In this document: one piece after another, positions 22,657-30,601 of the stretch
How positions within the stretch are numbered: position 1 is the first letter of the stretch
How the letters are laid out: each line of letters opens with the position of its first letter
Source of the DNA: Anaerolineae bacterium
Lineage (GTDB): Bacteria > Chloroflexota > Anaerolineae > 4572-78 > J111
DNA length: 45,941 nucleotides
Assembly: GCA_016926805.1 (NCBI GenBank)
Contig: JAFGNV010000074.1
Coordinates: forward strand, 1 to 45,941
Direction of reading: 5' to 3'
Translations under genes and position numbers: made by a program
Notes under the pieces: model-generated
The model's input: only the letters and a program-made list of their open reading frames with translations
Databases searched by the model: none
Told to the model about the DNA's origin: nothing

Positions 22657-24480
22657 CTATTTCGCTTGCCGGGCGACCTTCTGCCGCGTCTCGTGATTTA
22701 ACATCTTCTTGCGTATGCGCAAGGAACGCGGCGTAACTTCGAGCAGTTCGTCGGTGCCCAGATATTCAATGGCCTCATCCAGCGACATAATCCGGGGTGG
22801 GGTCAGGCCAACCGTGATCTCGGCAAAGGATTTGCGATGGTTGGTTAGGTGTTTGGTTTTGCACACGTTGACTATCAGGTCGTTGTTGCGACTGTACTGG
22901 CCGACCACCTGCCCGTTATACACATGGTCATCAGGGCTGACAAAGAGAATACCCCGCTCCTGGAGATTGGTCAAGGCGTACGTCGTTACCGCACCGGTTT
23001 CCAGGGCCACCAGCGAGCCGTTATCGCGGGTGCTGATGTCGCCCAAAAATGGTTCGTAGCCATGAAACAGGGTGTGCAAAATGCCGGTACCACGAGTAGC
23101 CGTGAGAAACGGCTGGCGAAAGCCCAGGAGGCCGCGCACCGGGGCCAGGTATTCCAGGTAAACTGTCCGATCCTCGCCATAGCGGATATCCAGGGTGGTA
23201 GCCCGGCGGCGCCCCATCATCTCGTTGACCGTGCCCAGATAATCCTCCGGCACCTCGATGAAAACGTGTTCTACCGGCTCCAGCAATCCCTCCGCCCCCT
23301 CTTTGAAAATCACTTCCGGCTTGCTTACGGCAAACTCGTAGCCTTCCCGGCGCATCGTTTCAATCAGGACGGCCAGGTGCAACTCGCCCCGACCAGAGAC
23401 AATAAAGCTATCGGCGCTATCTGTTTCTGTAACTCGCAGAGCCACGTTCCGTTCCAATTCGCGCCAGAGACGCTCGCGCAGTTGGCGACTGGTCACATAC
23501 TCCCCCTCACGTCCGGCAAAGGGGCTATCGTTGACGCTAAACGTCATCCGCACCGTTGGTTCCTCCACCGTAATCGGCGGTAGGGGGCGGGGATCGTTGA
23601 GGTCGGCAATGGTGTCGCCAATACCAATATCCGGGAGACCGGCAAAGGCCACAATATCGCCAGCTTCCACCGCCTGCTGTTCGACCCGCTGCAAATTGCG
23701 AAAGGTAAATACCTGGCTGATCTTACCTGTCTCCTGCTCTTGCTCACGGCTGATCCGCACCACCGTTTGACCACCGCGCAACGTGCCGCTCCATAGCCGG
23801 CCAATACCAATTTTACCGATGTAGTTATCGTAGGTCAGCGTGGTCACCAGCAGCCGGGGCGGGGCCTCTCTCTCCACCTGCGGCGGCGGCAGGTAATCCA
23901 AAATAGTCTCAAACAGGGGACACAAATCGGGTGACAGATCATCGGGTTGGTGCCCGGCGTGTCCTTCCAGGGCTTTGGTATAAATCACCGGGAAATCGGC
24001 CTGCTCATCGCTGGCTCCCAGATCGATGAACAGATCAAAGGTCTCGTTGACCACCGCTGCCGGGCGCGCCGCCGGGCGGTCGATCTTGTTGACCACCACA
24101 ATGGCTTTGTGGCCTTTGCTCAGCGCCTGGCGCAGCACAAAGCGAGTTTGGGGCATCGGCCCTTCCACCGCATCTACCAGCAGCAGCACCCCATCGACCA
24201 TGTTCATCACCCGTTCCACCTCGCCGCCAAAATCGGCGTGGCCGGGAGTATCAACAATATTAATGATAACGCCGTTATAGACAATGCCGGTGTTTTTGGC
24301 CAAAATGGTAATGCCCCGCTCGCGCTCCAAATCGTTGGAGTCGAGTACGCGCTCGGCCACCTGTTGGTTGGCCCGAAACACGTGGGTTTGACGCAGCATC
24401 CCGTCAACCAGGGTGGTTTTACCGTGGTCAACGTGGGCAATAATGGCAATGTTACGAATATCAGAACGTGGTTGGCTCAT
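22657..24480 (-). CDS. typA: Ribosome-associated GTPase TypA/BipA
   Basis: A 607-residue translational GTPase that aids ribosome assembly and stress growth. The G domain has [13 protein letters not shown] (P-loop), [10 protein letters not shown] (switch I), [11 protein letters not shown] (G3) and [10 protein letters not shown] (G4). Domain II follows at about 205-300, and the C-terminal half matches the BipA-specific region ([19 protein letters not shown]). ATG 24480 ([13 protein letters not shown]) gives the normal family length; an in-frame upstream TTG at 24579 would add a non-homologous tail across a hairpin and is rejected. Convergent with dapL, 2 bp apart, with no terminator between them. 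Confidence 0.96.
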   Translation of the reverse strand: MSQPRSDIRNIAIIAHVDHGKTTLVDGMLRQTHVFRANQQVAERVLDSNDLERERGITILAKNTGIVYNGVIINIVDTPGHADFGGEVERVMNMVDGVLLLVDAVEGPMPQTRFVLRQALSKGHKAIVVVNKIDRPAARPAAVVNETFDLFIDLGASDEQADFPVIYTKALEGHAGHQPDDLSPDLCPLFETILDYLPPPQVEREAPPRLLVTTLTYDNYIGKIGIGRLWSGTLRGGQTVVRISREQEQETGKISQVFTFRNLQRVEQQAVEAGDIVAFAGLPDIGIGDTIADLNDPRPLPPITVEEPTVRMTFSVNDSPFAGREGEYVTSRQLRERLWRELERNVALRVTETDSADSFIVSGRGELHLAVLIETMRREGYEFAVSKPEVIFKEGAEGLLEPVEHVFIEVPEDYLGTVNEMMGRRRATTLDIRYGEDRTVYLEYLAPVRGLLGFRQPFLTATRGTGILHTLFHGYEPFLGDISTRDNGSLVALETGAVTTYALTNLQERGILFVSPDDHVYNGQVVGQYSRNNDLIVNVCKTKHLTNHRKSFAEITVGLTPPRIMSLDEAIEYLGTDELLEVTPRSLRIRKKMLNHETRQKVARQAK

Positions 24481-24522
24481 AAGTGCTAAAGACCTTTTTG
24501 AGGCGTCAAAAAACGTAAAAAC

Positions 24523-24553
24523 ACCGCGGCCTAAAAAATGCTCAGCCGCGGCA
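24523..24553 (-). promoter_or_regulatory. Terminator-like hairpin in the bipA leader
   Basis: On the minus strand CCGCGGC and GCCGCGG flank a 14-nt AT-rich loop and are followed by TGTTTTT. It lies about 45-75 bp before the bipA ATG. It could be an attenuator in the leader, or the terminator of an upstream transcript. Confidence 0.45.
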
Positions 24554-24580
24554 TAAAATGCCAGGATGCCCAGACGCAAG

Positions 24581-24888
24581 TAAAAATATAAAAACCTTTA
24601 CCCCTTTGCGATCCTGGGTCTTTGCGTTTGGTTTGTTTGTTTCTTGGATTTCTGGTCAAAATACAACCCACCGACGGGTTACAGCAGGCCGGTGGGCGTA
24701 AAACCAAGCGTATTCCAAAGAGAAATTATAGCACGTTCTGTTGTTCTGCCAAGTTGGGATAGGGCAGCGGGGAACGAGATTCATTTTTAGCGCCGCCATC
24801 TCGGACAAGGTCGATAAACTTCGGAATGGTTCGGTGCCGTTTCGGTAGTAATGCGTTAAATAATCAATTGCCATTGATCCAGCTCATC
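24581..24888. other. Gap between bipA and the PH-like gene
   Basis: No supported gene. A 7-bp GC-rich hairpin (CCCACCG 24667-24673, CGGTGGG 24690-24696) with a weak T-rich tail on the minus strand may be the terminator for the PH-like gene. A 72-codon minus-strand frame here lacks a ribosome site and any recognisable feature. Confidence 0.45.
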
Positions 24889-25857
24889 TTAAACGAACCG
24901 CTCTTTTGAAATTGCCTCGAACCGACTTAGGAGTCTGTCTATCTCTGGCCTGTTTGAAACCGAAAACAGACAATCCAGGCCATCATCTCCTGGCAGATGG
25001 ATTGAGAGAGTCAGCAAATCGTCTTGCCTGCCCGTTAATGAAATGGAGGTTATTTTGTTTAAGGGAATGTAATTCCATACCCCGCCATACTTGAGATCCC
25101 CACCCCACGGTTTGCCAGTTCCATCCTGAATCAGGATTAGTTCCCTGTCGGTCAGGATGCTTAGATGCGGACTACAACGGGTCCTGAAAAACGAGTGGCC
25201 AAATAGCCTGACCACCTCTGCCCGAATTTCAGGTTGCAGGATAAGGTAAACAACCTCTTCATCAGACATTACGCTGCGCCTGGCATAGTTCATGAGTTTT
25301 AAATTCAATGAGCTGAGGTAATCAAACTTGGCTCGTTCCAGCCACGGGTCTATCTCTCTGGAACGGTTGGCCGCCGGCCTTATCCTCTCCAGCATGGGTG
25401 TGAATAGCTGCTCGGTAACCGTGTTGAATTTGAATTCAGAAGTTGTTAGCCTGCCGCTACCAGCCGTGCCCCTGATCTTGACCCACGATTGTAAAAGCGC
25501 TTTCCCCGTTTCGATATAGCTGATGTCTTCAACGGGGTAACAGGTAGAGCTAAGCATGCCCCCCACTTCCTCCAACACGTAAACCTTAGCGTCGAGATAA
25601 CAAACCAGTTTCTCCTTCGCTCTTTCGATAAAGCCTGCATACGAAGGTGTAAGCACGGCATAAGGGAACTTGCCCGTATCCCCAACCAATGCTTCAAAGG
25701 AACTCCGGTATAGTTCGGGTATCTCATTGTAGGACCTGATTGCCCTGGCCCACGATAGCTTGGTTTGCTCTGCTGCGCTCAACAAAGGCAATCTTGCTTT
25801 TACGCCCAGGATAAATCTCAATACCATCCCCAGCATTCCTTTTACGGCCATTGTCAT
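24889..25857 (-). CDS. Unknown protein, possible bacterial PH-like domains
   Basis: A 322-residue soluble protein of unknown function. ATG 25857 is preferred because GGGGGTGG stands 5 bp upstream; TTG 25887 is possible. Two stretches, about residues 75-150 (VYVLEEVGGMLSSTCYPVED) and about 225-310 (LSILTDRELILIQDG then IPLNKITSISL), look like beta-rich PH/YokE-type folds with the usual 'reads a switch, falls back on IPLxxITSIxL' pattern. A helical middle part links them. No enzyme motif seen. Its promoter carries a direct-repeat pair listed separately. The PH reading is an inference from pattern only. Confidence 0.6.
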   Translation of the reverse strand: MTMAVKGMLGMVLRFILGVKARLPLLSAAEQTKLSWARAIRSYNEIPELYRSSFEALVGDTGKFPYAVLTPSYAGFIERAKEKLVCYLDAKVYVLEEVGGMLSSTCYPVEDISYIETGKALLQSWVKIRGTAGSGRLTTSEFKFNTVTEQLFTPMLERIRPAANRSREIDPWLERAKFDYLSSLNLKLMNYARRSVMSDEEVVYLILQPEIRAEVVRLFGHSFFRTRCSPHLSILTDRELILIQDGTGKPWGGDLKYGGVWNYIPLNKITSISLTGRQDDLLTLSIHLPGDDGLDCLFSVSNRPEIDRLLSRFEAISKERFV

Positions 25858-25954
25858 ACGCCACCCCCTGTTTCTATGGCAGATCAATTCTCCGGTGTAA
25901 GAACATTACCGGTCACTGCGCTGCCCAATACCTTACTATCCCATCCATATTCAA

Positions 25955-25986
25955 AGTATACAATATTCTTAAACAAATATACAATA
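25955..25986 (-). promoter_or_regulatory. Promoter with direct-repeat operator candidate, PH-like gene
   Basis: On the minus strand TTGTAT (25984-25979), an 18-bp spacer, then TATACT (25960-25955). On the plus strand the 9-mer TATACAATA occurs at 25957-25965 and again at 25978-25986, 21 bp (two helical turns) apart, covering both promoter elements. That spacing suits a dimeric regulator. Confidence 0.45.
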
Positions 25987-26126
25987 GATTTTTCTCTGTA
26001 AATATGGTGACTATTTATCGATTAACCGGCAAGATAGGCTTTGTTTAAATTTCTTTTGTCTTTGGTGCTAAAAATTTTGGGGTAGCCCATACAGATACTT
26101 TTTACCTGATAATGATGTAGGGCCAA

Positions 26127-26987
26127 CTATGGCACAACGCCCTCCGCAGATACTAAAAACGGCAAGATGTGGCCGGTGGTATTCATCAGGGCATGACCTG
26201 CCCCCGGAATAACGGTTGCCGTAAACTGAGGCACCAACTTTTGCATGCGGGCCGAGATTTTTTCAGCGTCACGCAGGGCATCTTGCGAGCCGATCAGTAG
26301 CAAAACCGGCATGTTCAACCGCTGCAATTCCTCATCAGAAAAGATGGGCAACGTACCCACCCGCGGCTTAAAATGGCTCATAATCAATATCATTCCTTCT
26401 TCCACTTCAGCAGGCACCGGCTGGTTGGCAAATAGCAACCGATTGACCCGCCCGGCGCCCCACCTCCCCAGCAGCAATAACGGGACAACCCGGAACATAA
26501 AGGATAACTTATCGGGCGTGACACCGCCGGGAGTCAGCAGCACCAGCTTTGTTACCTGCTCCGGCTTATAGGTGGCAAATTTAAGGGCCGTCCAACCACC
26601 CTGAGAAATCCCAATGATGGCTGCCTGTTCTATCTTCAAGGCATCGAACACATCCGCCAGCCATTCCGCATAAGCCGGGCCATCCCAGGCCGGGCGAGTG
26701 GGCGCGCTTTTGCCCGGCTCGCCCAACAAGTCAACCGCATACACCCGGTAATAACGACTATATTCAAGCACATCTCCAGCCCAAACCATAGAGTTGGAAC
26801 TTGCGCCGTGTAACAATACCAGCGGGGGGGCGGATTCTTCGCCGCAGGCAATCACAAAGGTATGACCATGCCGGGTAGGAATAGTTAGGGTCTGATAAGG
26901 CACCGGCCAGTGGGCCAGCACTCCATCGTAAAGGGCCATGATTGCTTTTTCACCCGCAGGTGATTTGTAAATAGGTTGAGTACTCAT
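26127..26987 (-). CDS. Alpha/beta hydrolase
   Basis: A 286-residue soluble alpha/beta-hydrolase-fold protein. Nucleophile Ser128 in GISQGGW, acid Asp236 (IGSQDAL) and His265 (GAGHALM) form a complete triad, and LLHGASSN (59-64 region) provides the oxyanion loop. A helical cap of about 55 residues lies between strands 6 and 7. AAGGAG is 7-8 bp before ATG 26987. It is a single gene with flanking genes unrelated. Substrate not predictable: the family includes esterases, C-C hydrolases and haloperoxidase-like enzymes. The catalytic assignment is firm, the substrate is open. Confidence 0.9.
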   Translation of the reverse strand: MSTQPIYKSPAGEKAIMALYDGVLAHWPVPYQTLTIPTRHGHTFVIACGEESAPPLVLLHGASSNSMVWAGDVLEYSRYYRVYAVDLLGEPGKSAPTRPAWDGPAYAEWLADVFDALKIEQAAIIGISQGGWTALKFATYKPEQVTKLVLLTPGGVTPDKLSFMFRVVPLLLLGRWGAGRVNRLLFANQPVPAEVEEGMILIMSHFKPRVGTLPIFSDEELQRLNMPVLLLIGSQDALRDAEKISARMQKLVPQFTATVIPGAGHALMNTTGHILPFLVSAEGVVP

Positions 26988-27102
26988 TACGTTTGCTCCT
27001 TAATACGGCTCTTTGTCAACTCCTAATTCTACAGACTGCATATTCCCCAACCCACATGCCATCTCAACGGCTATACTCAAAGTTTTAGACCAACAAAAGC
27101 TT

Positions 27103-27131
27103 TAGACAAAAATGAAGCCGAACGATATAAT
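27103..27131 (+). promoter_or_regulatory. Sigma70-type promoter for the SDR gene
   Basis: TAGACA (27103-27108), a 17-bp spacer, then TATAAT (27126-27131). The start point near 27138 would leave only about 9 nt before ATG 27147 but 27 nt before ATG 27165, favouring the latter start. Confidence 0.65.
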
Positions 27132-27164
27132 AAACTCATCCCTTAAATGGCAGGTCAACTAAAA

Positions 27165-27902
27165 ATGGAATTAAACAACAAGGTCGCGCTCATCACCGGC
27201 AGCGCCAAACGGGTGGGGAAAGCGCTGGCGCTGGCGCTGGCCGAGCAGGGCTGCCGAATCATCGTGCATTATGGTCGCTCGGAAGATGCAGCCCGGCAGA
27301 CGCTGGCTGAGATCAATGCGCTCGGCGTGGAAGCCTGGTCAATTTCGGCTGATCTGAATAACGAGGCCGAAGTCAAGACGATTATTCCCTTTGCCCTGAA
27401 ACAGGCAGGACAATTGCACATTCTGATCAACAATGCCTCTATCTTTCCCCCGGAGGATTTTCTCAGCGCCAAGTCGGCCACGTGGGACCGCAATATGATG
27501 ATCAATCTCAAAGCCCCGTTTTTGTTGAGCCAGGCCTTTGCCCAGGCCCTACCCCCAGACCAGCCGGGTAAAATCGTCAATCTACTGGATGTGATCGCCA
27601 TGCGGCCCAAAAATCACCACTTTTCCTACACCATCAGCAAGGTTGGCCTGGAAGGACTGACCAAAGCAATGGCCCACGCCTTGGCTCCCCGCAACATCCA
27701 GGTAAACGGCATTGCCCTGGGAGCCATTTTGCCCAATGTTAACGACGACCCGGCTCTGTTTGAGCGTTTGGCCAAACGTATTCCGGCCCGTCGTACCGGC
27801 TCGCCGGAAGACGTTGTTAAAGCGATGCTTTACCTTGTGCAGGACGCTGATTACGTGACCGGGGAAATTATCCGCGTGGCTGGAGGTCAACATTTAGGGT
27901 GA
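27165..27902 (+). CDS. Pteridine-reductase-like short-chain dehydrogenase
   Basis: A 245-residue Rossmann-fold SDR. TGSAKRVGKA (11-20) is the cofactor loop, and HYGRS after strand 2 has the Arg-Ser typical of NADPH binding. NNAS is at 89-92, and the active site is Tyr155 and Lys159. The usual catalytic Ser is replaced by Asp142 (NLLDVIA), as in pteridine reductase PTR1 and FolM, which with the AKRVG and HYGRS signatures points to reduction of dihydropterins or dihydrofolate rather than a FabG role. ATG 27165 is chosen because the promoter lies too close to ATG 27147. Its stop overlaps the next gene (GTGA), so the two are coupled. Substrate is an inference from residue pattern. Confidence 0.8.
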   Translation: MELNNKVALITGSAKRVGKALALALAEQGCRIIVHYGRSEDAARQTLAEINALGVEAWSISADLNNEAEVKTIIPFALKQAGQLHILINNASIFPPEDFLSAKSATWDRNMMINLKAPFLLSQAFAQALPPDQPGKIVNLLDVIAMRPKNHHFSYTISKVGLEGLTKAMAHALAPRNIQVNGIALGAILPNVNDDPALFERLAKRIPARRTGSPEDVVKAMLYLVQDADYVTGEIIRVAGGQHLG

Positions 27903-28111
27903 GCATACCTCCCGAAGCAGACGAGGTCTTTTTTGACGACCCGGACGAGGATTTACAGGAAGACGAACAACGATTCAGTTTGTGGGCCAAACTGGTCATT
28001 CTGCTGCTGATCCTGGCCTTACTGACAACGCTGGTATGGCCACTTTTACGAGGCGGGCCTCGCCGGGTTGTACCCCCCACCCCCACGCCCCTGTTTTTAC
28101 GGGAGGCGTGA
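27899..28111 (+). CDS. Small single-pass membrane protein
   Basis: A 70-residue protein starting at GTG 27899, overlapping the SDR stop by 4 bp (GTGA), a coupling that supports it being real. Residues 1-27 are strongly acidic (FFDDPDEDLQEDEQ). About 29-51 form one membrane helix (LVILLLILALLTTLVWPLL), then a basic GGPRR and a Pro/Thr tail. Predicted orientation is acidic end inside or out, unresolved because charges compete. No family recognised. Its role with the SDR is unknown. Confidence 0.65.
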   Translation: MSIPPEADEVFFDDPDEDLQEDEQRFSLWAKLVILLLILALLTTLVWPLLRGGPRRVVPPTPTPLFLREA

Positions 28112-28162
28112 GCTAAACTCAACCTGTTCCGGCCGGGTCAATCCCATCCGCCGCCGACCCGT

Positions 28163-28960
28163 TCAATCTTTTTTCTCCTCAGGGGTCAGCAATGGCGCAA
28201 TCACAATAGCCGTTTGTTTGGTATAAAACCAAACCACGCCAGGCTTACGGTTGGCGTCAAAAACCACAGTCAGCAAATACATCCCGTTTACGTCATAGGC
28301 ATACACATTATAACCGTCGCCTTCGAGAAAACTGGATTTGAATTCTCGCTGGTTACCCAACAAATTGGCTAACTCACCGGCAGCCATAAAATTGGCCGCG
28401 ATCAGCGCACTGATGTTGGCGACGCGTAAATTACGAGCCTCTCCAACTACGTGTACCGGATAACCGTCGGAACGGAGCAATAACACGCAGCGGGCATTGG
28501 CGTTTACGTTGAGGGCTTTGAGATGATCCAATACATTATCACTCACCACAACCGACGACTCGAGCGGGGCCGTACCCCTGGTAGAACGACCCGTCTTAAT
28601 CATTTGGGTGACAATGCCCCGGATTTTCTGCACGGTAAAGGGTTTGTCCAGGTAGCCATCAAACCCCAACGACTCGGTGGTGGCCCGCAGGCGTTTGGTG
28701 CCGTAAGCCGTCATCAACACCACCGGCGTACCGGGCGAGATACGCCGTACGGCCCGCGCCAGATCAACGCCGGTTATCTCTTTCATTACGTAATCGGTCA
28801 CCACCAGATCAAAAGGGCTTTCATATTCAATCTTCTCCAGGGCCTCCACGCTGCCTTCGGCGGTGATAATCTCGTATTCCGACCCCAACTTTTTCAGGGC
28901 AAATTGCAGCATCATCAATATTTCTTTGTCGTCGTCTACAATTAGAACTCGTTTAGGCAT
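28163..28960 (-). CDS. Receiver-Roadblock/LC7 fusion
   Basis: A 265-residue protein. The N-terminal receiver (1-120) keeps Asp9-Asp10, acceptor Asp56 (VVTDYVMKE), Thr in LMTAYG and Lys in LDKPF, so it should accept phosphate. After a linker, residues about 145-255 look like a Roadblock/LC7 domain: LRSDGYPVHVVGE, ANISALIAANFMAAGELANL and YNVYAYDVNGMYLLTVVFD follow that fold's helix-sheet order. Roadblock proteins such as MglB dimerise and regulate Ras-like GTPases (family knowledge). A Ras-like GTPase is encoded at 5749-6333. A phosphorylation-controlled GTPase regulator is a sensible but untested reading. The gene is 30 bp downstream of the PlsY-like gene and likely shares its transcript. Confidence 0.8.
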   Translation of the reverse strand: MPKRVLIVDDDKEILMMLQFALKKLGSEYEIITAEGSVEALEKIEYESPFDLVVTDYVMKEITGVDLARAVRRISPGTPVVLMTAYGTKRLRATTESLGFDGYLDKPFTVQKIRGIVTQMIKTGRSTRGTAPLESSVVVSDNVLDHLKALNVNANARCVLLLRSDGYPVHVVGEARNLRVANISALIAANFMAAGELANLLGNQREFKSSFLEGDGYNVYAYDVNGMYLLTVVFDANRKPGVVWFYTKQTAIVIAPLLTPEEKKD

Positions 28961-28989
28961 TTTCTGGTTCTCTAATTCAAACTTACTGC

Positions 28990-29574
28990 TTACTCAATAC
29001 GATTCCACTCCGGCAGATGGCGGATGGTCAGAATAGCTGTAAGTGAGACAAGCAATCCCTGGACGGTGATTGCCAGGGGTAAAAACAGCAAGGATAACCC
29101 GACGGCAATAGGGATGGTAATGGCCACACAACGCGGCGAGTACTTCTTTTTGAAAACTCCCAAATATAACGCCGCCCACACCGGAATGGCCAGGGCAATA
29201 GTTAACGGTGAAACAACAAAAATAAGCGCGCCACCCGTGGCCAATCCCATTCCGCCGTGGAATCTGGTATAAATGGGCCAGCAATGACCAATCACGGCCA
29301 TTGTTCCGGCCAGCGGCAAAACCCAGGGACTGCCCAACATAATAAGATAGGCCACCATCCAGGCCACCAGACCTTTGAGGGCATCAACCACCGCCACCGC
29401 AGTTCCCACCCCGACCCCAATTAATCGCATCGTATTGGTTCCACCAATGTGGCCGCTGCCGTGATAACGCACATCCGGCCCGCCGGTAAGTTTTGAGGCT
29501 ACCACGCCGGTGGGAAACGCGCCAATGAGATAGGCTCCCCCCCCGGCAACAATAACTTGCAGATAGATATTCAT
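28990..29574 (-). CDS. plsY: PlsY-like glycerol-3-phosphate acyltransferase (divergent)
   Basis: A 194-residue polytopic membrane protein, about five helices. Start ATG 29574 follows the diacylglycerol-kinase-like stop by 7 bp; the longer frame from 29697 overlaps that gene and is rejected. Motif 1 GSGHIGGTNTMRLIG corresponds to GSGNIGATNxxR, and RHLPEWNRIE resembles motif 3. Motif 2 is RFHGGMGLATGG, where family members have GGKGVAT: the Lys is Met. PlsY uses acyl-phosphate to make lysophosphatidic acid, the first phospholipid step. Motif 2 loss means activity or substrate may be altered. It forms a lipid pair with the kinase upstream. Confidence 0.75.
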   Translation of the reverse strand: MNIYLQVIVAGGGAYLIGAFPTGVVASKLTGGPDVRYHGSGHIGGTNTMRLIGVGVGTAVAVVDALKGLVAWMVAYLIMLGSPWVLPLAGTMAVIGHCWPIYTRFHGGMGLATGGALIFVVSPLTIALAIPVWAALYLGVFKKKYSPRCVAITIPIAVGLSLLFLPLAITVQGLLVSLTAILTIRHLPEWNRIE

Positions 29575-29581
29575 CTCGGCT

Positions 29582-30484
29582 TTATACCCATACCTGCAAG
29601 GCCCTGGGAATGATTTCAAACTCAAAACGATGGCCATCAATACATAGAATCTCGCCATCAATGTGGCCAGGGATGCCGTTTTCAACCAGAACTTCAACTC
29701 TGGACGAGCGGTCCATTGTTATGGCGCGATGGTGGATGTGAGTGCCATTGAGGGTTTTGGGTAACAGGTTCAACAGGCTCAACCGGGACAATTGAGGTGC
29801 GTAACAAATATCAAACAACCCGTCATCTATTTCGGCGTTGGGCGTCAGGTAAAACCCTCCGCCGGCCCGCACCCCATTGGCCACAGTCAACAAGGTGATG
29901 GGTTGTTGATGGCTCTTCCCGTTAAATGAAAATTGGGCTTGGTAAGGCCACCGGCCCGACATCAGCACCCTGAAGACGCTCCACAGATACATGGCAAAAC
30001 CACGTAAAAACCGGGCACATTTGGTATCTACGGCCACTTCGGCATCAAACCCCAGGCCCACCGAGTTCACAAAGATACGCGGCTGTCCATCTACTGTAAC
30101 CCGACCCACGTCAATTACCCGTTTCGAACCATTTTTTAAAACAGCACAAGCCTGAGCGATATCCAGGGGAACCCCCAACGAACAGGCCCAATCGTTGCCG
30201 GAGCCGGTCGGAATCAATCCCATAATTGTTAAGGAAGCCTGTTGAGGGGCCAGGAGCAAGCCGTTGGCCACCTCGTTGCACGTACCATCGCCCCCCACGG
30301 CCACAACCCGTTCAAAACCGGCGGCCACGGCTTTTTGAGCCAGCTCAATTGCATGACCAGGCGCCTGGGTCTGTGCCAATTCAACTTCAATCCCCAATTG
30401 TTGCAAAGTGCCGATAATCTCGGGCAGAAGGGCTAGGGTGTGGCCCTTATCCGAAACTGGGTTGACAATTAACCGGGTGCGCAT
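29582..30484 (-). CDS. Diacylglycerol/lipid kinase (DagK/YegS family)
   Basis: A 300-residue kinase of the DAGK catalytic family. It contains VNPVSDKG at the N-terminus, AVGGDGTCNEVANGL (the GGDGT nucleotide motif), PTGSGNDWACSLG, and a C-terminal beta-sandwich ending in the IDGE motif (GHIDGEILC). It likely phosphorylates diacylglycerol or a related lipid with ATP. ATG 30484 (MRTRLIVNPV) is chosen: upstream of it TATAAT occurs on the minus strand at 30509-30514, inside the codons of any longer version. It lies 7 bp before the PlsY-like gene, so both work on phospholipid building blocks. Confidence 0.9.
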   Translation of the reverse strand: MRTRLIVNPVSDKGHTLALLPEIIGTLQQLGIEVELAQTQAPGHAIELAQKAVAAGFERVVAVGGDGTCNEVANGLLLAPQQASLTIMGLIPTGSGNDWACSLGVPLDIAQACAVLKNGSKRVIDVGRVTVDGQPRIFVNSVGLGFDAEVAVDTKCARFLRGFAMYLWSVFRVLMSGRWPYQAQFSFNGKSHQQPITLLTVANGVRAGGGFYLTPNAEIDDGLFDICYAPQLSRLSLLNLLPKTLNGTHIHHRAITMDRSSRVEVLVENGIPGHIDGEILCIDGHRFEFEIIPRALQVWV

Positions 30485-30508
30485 TGGCTCAAGTTTTCTC
30501 TCGTATTC

Positions 30509-30536
30509 ATTATACCACAAGTTGCTTTGATATAAT
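30509..30536. promoter_or_regulatory. Divergent -10 elements
   Basis: TATAAT is on the minus strand at 30514-30509 for the lipid kinase and on the plus strand at 30531-30536 for the membrane protein gene. No clear -35 is seen for either. The two transcripts diverge from this spot. Confidence 0.4.
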
Positions 30537-30601
30537 TGCCGGGCTTTTGGGCAAATGGTACAATTTGGCTCCAGACATTATACTCGTGGACGGCTATTCC
30601 T

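Noticed and set aside
22849..23583. 244-codon plus-strand frame opposite bipA
   Set aside because: Antisense shadow of the conserved bipA coding sequence.
24481..24579. 33-codon N-terminal extension of BipA
   Set aside because: Not homologous to the family, crosses a GC hairpin, and ATG 24480 gives the standard length.
24656..24874. 72-codon minus-strand frame between bipA and the PH-like gene
   Set aside because: No ribosome site, contains a hairpin, no pattern of a protein family.
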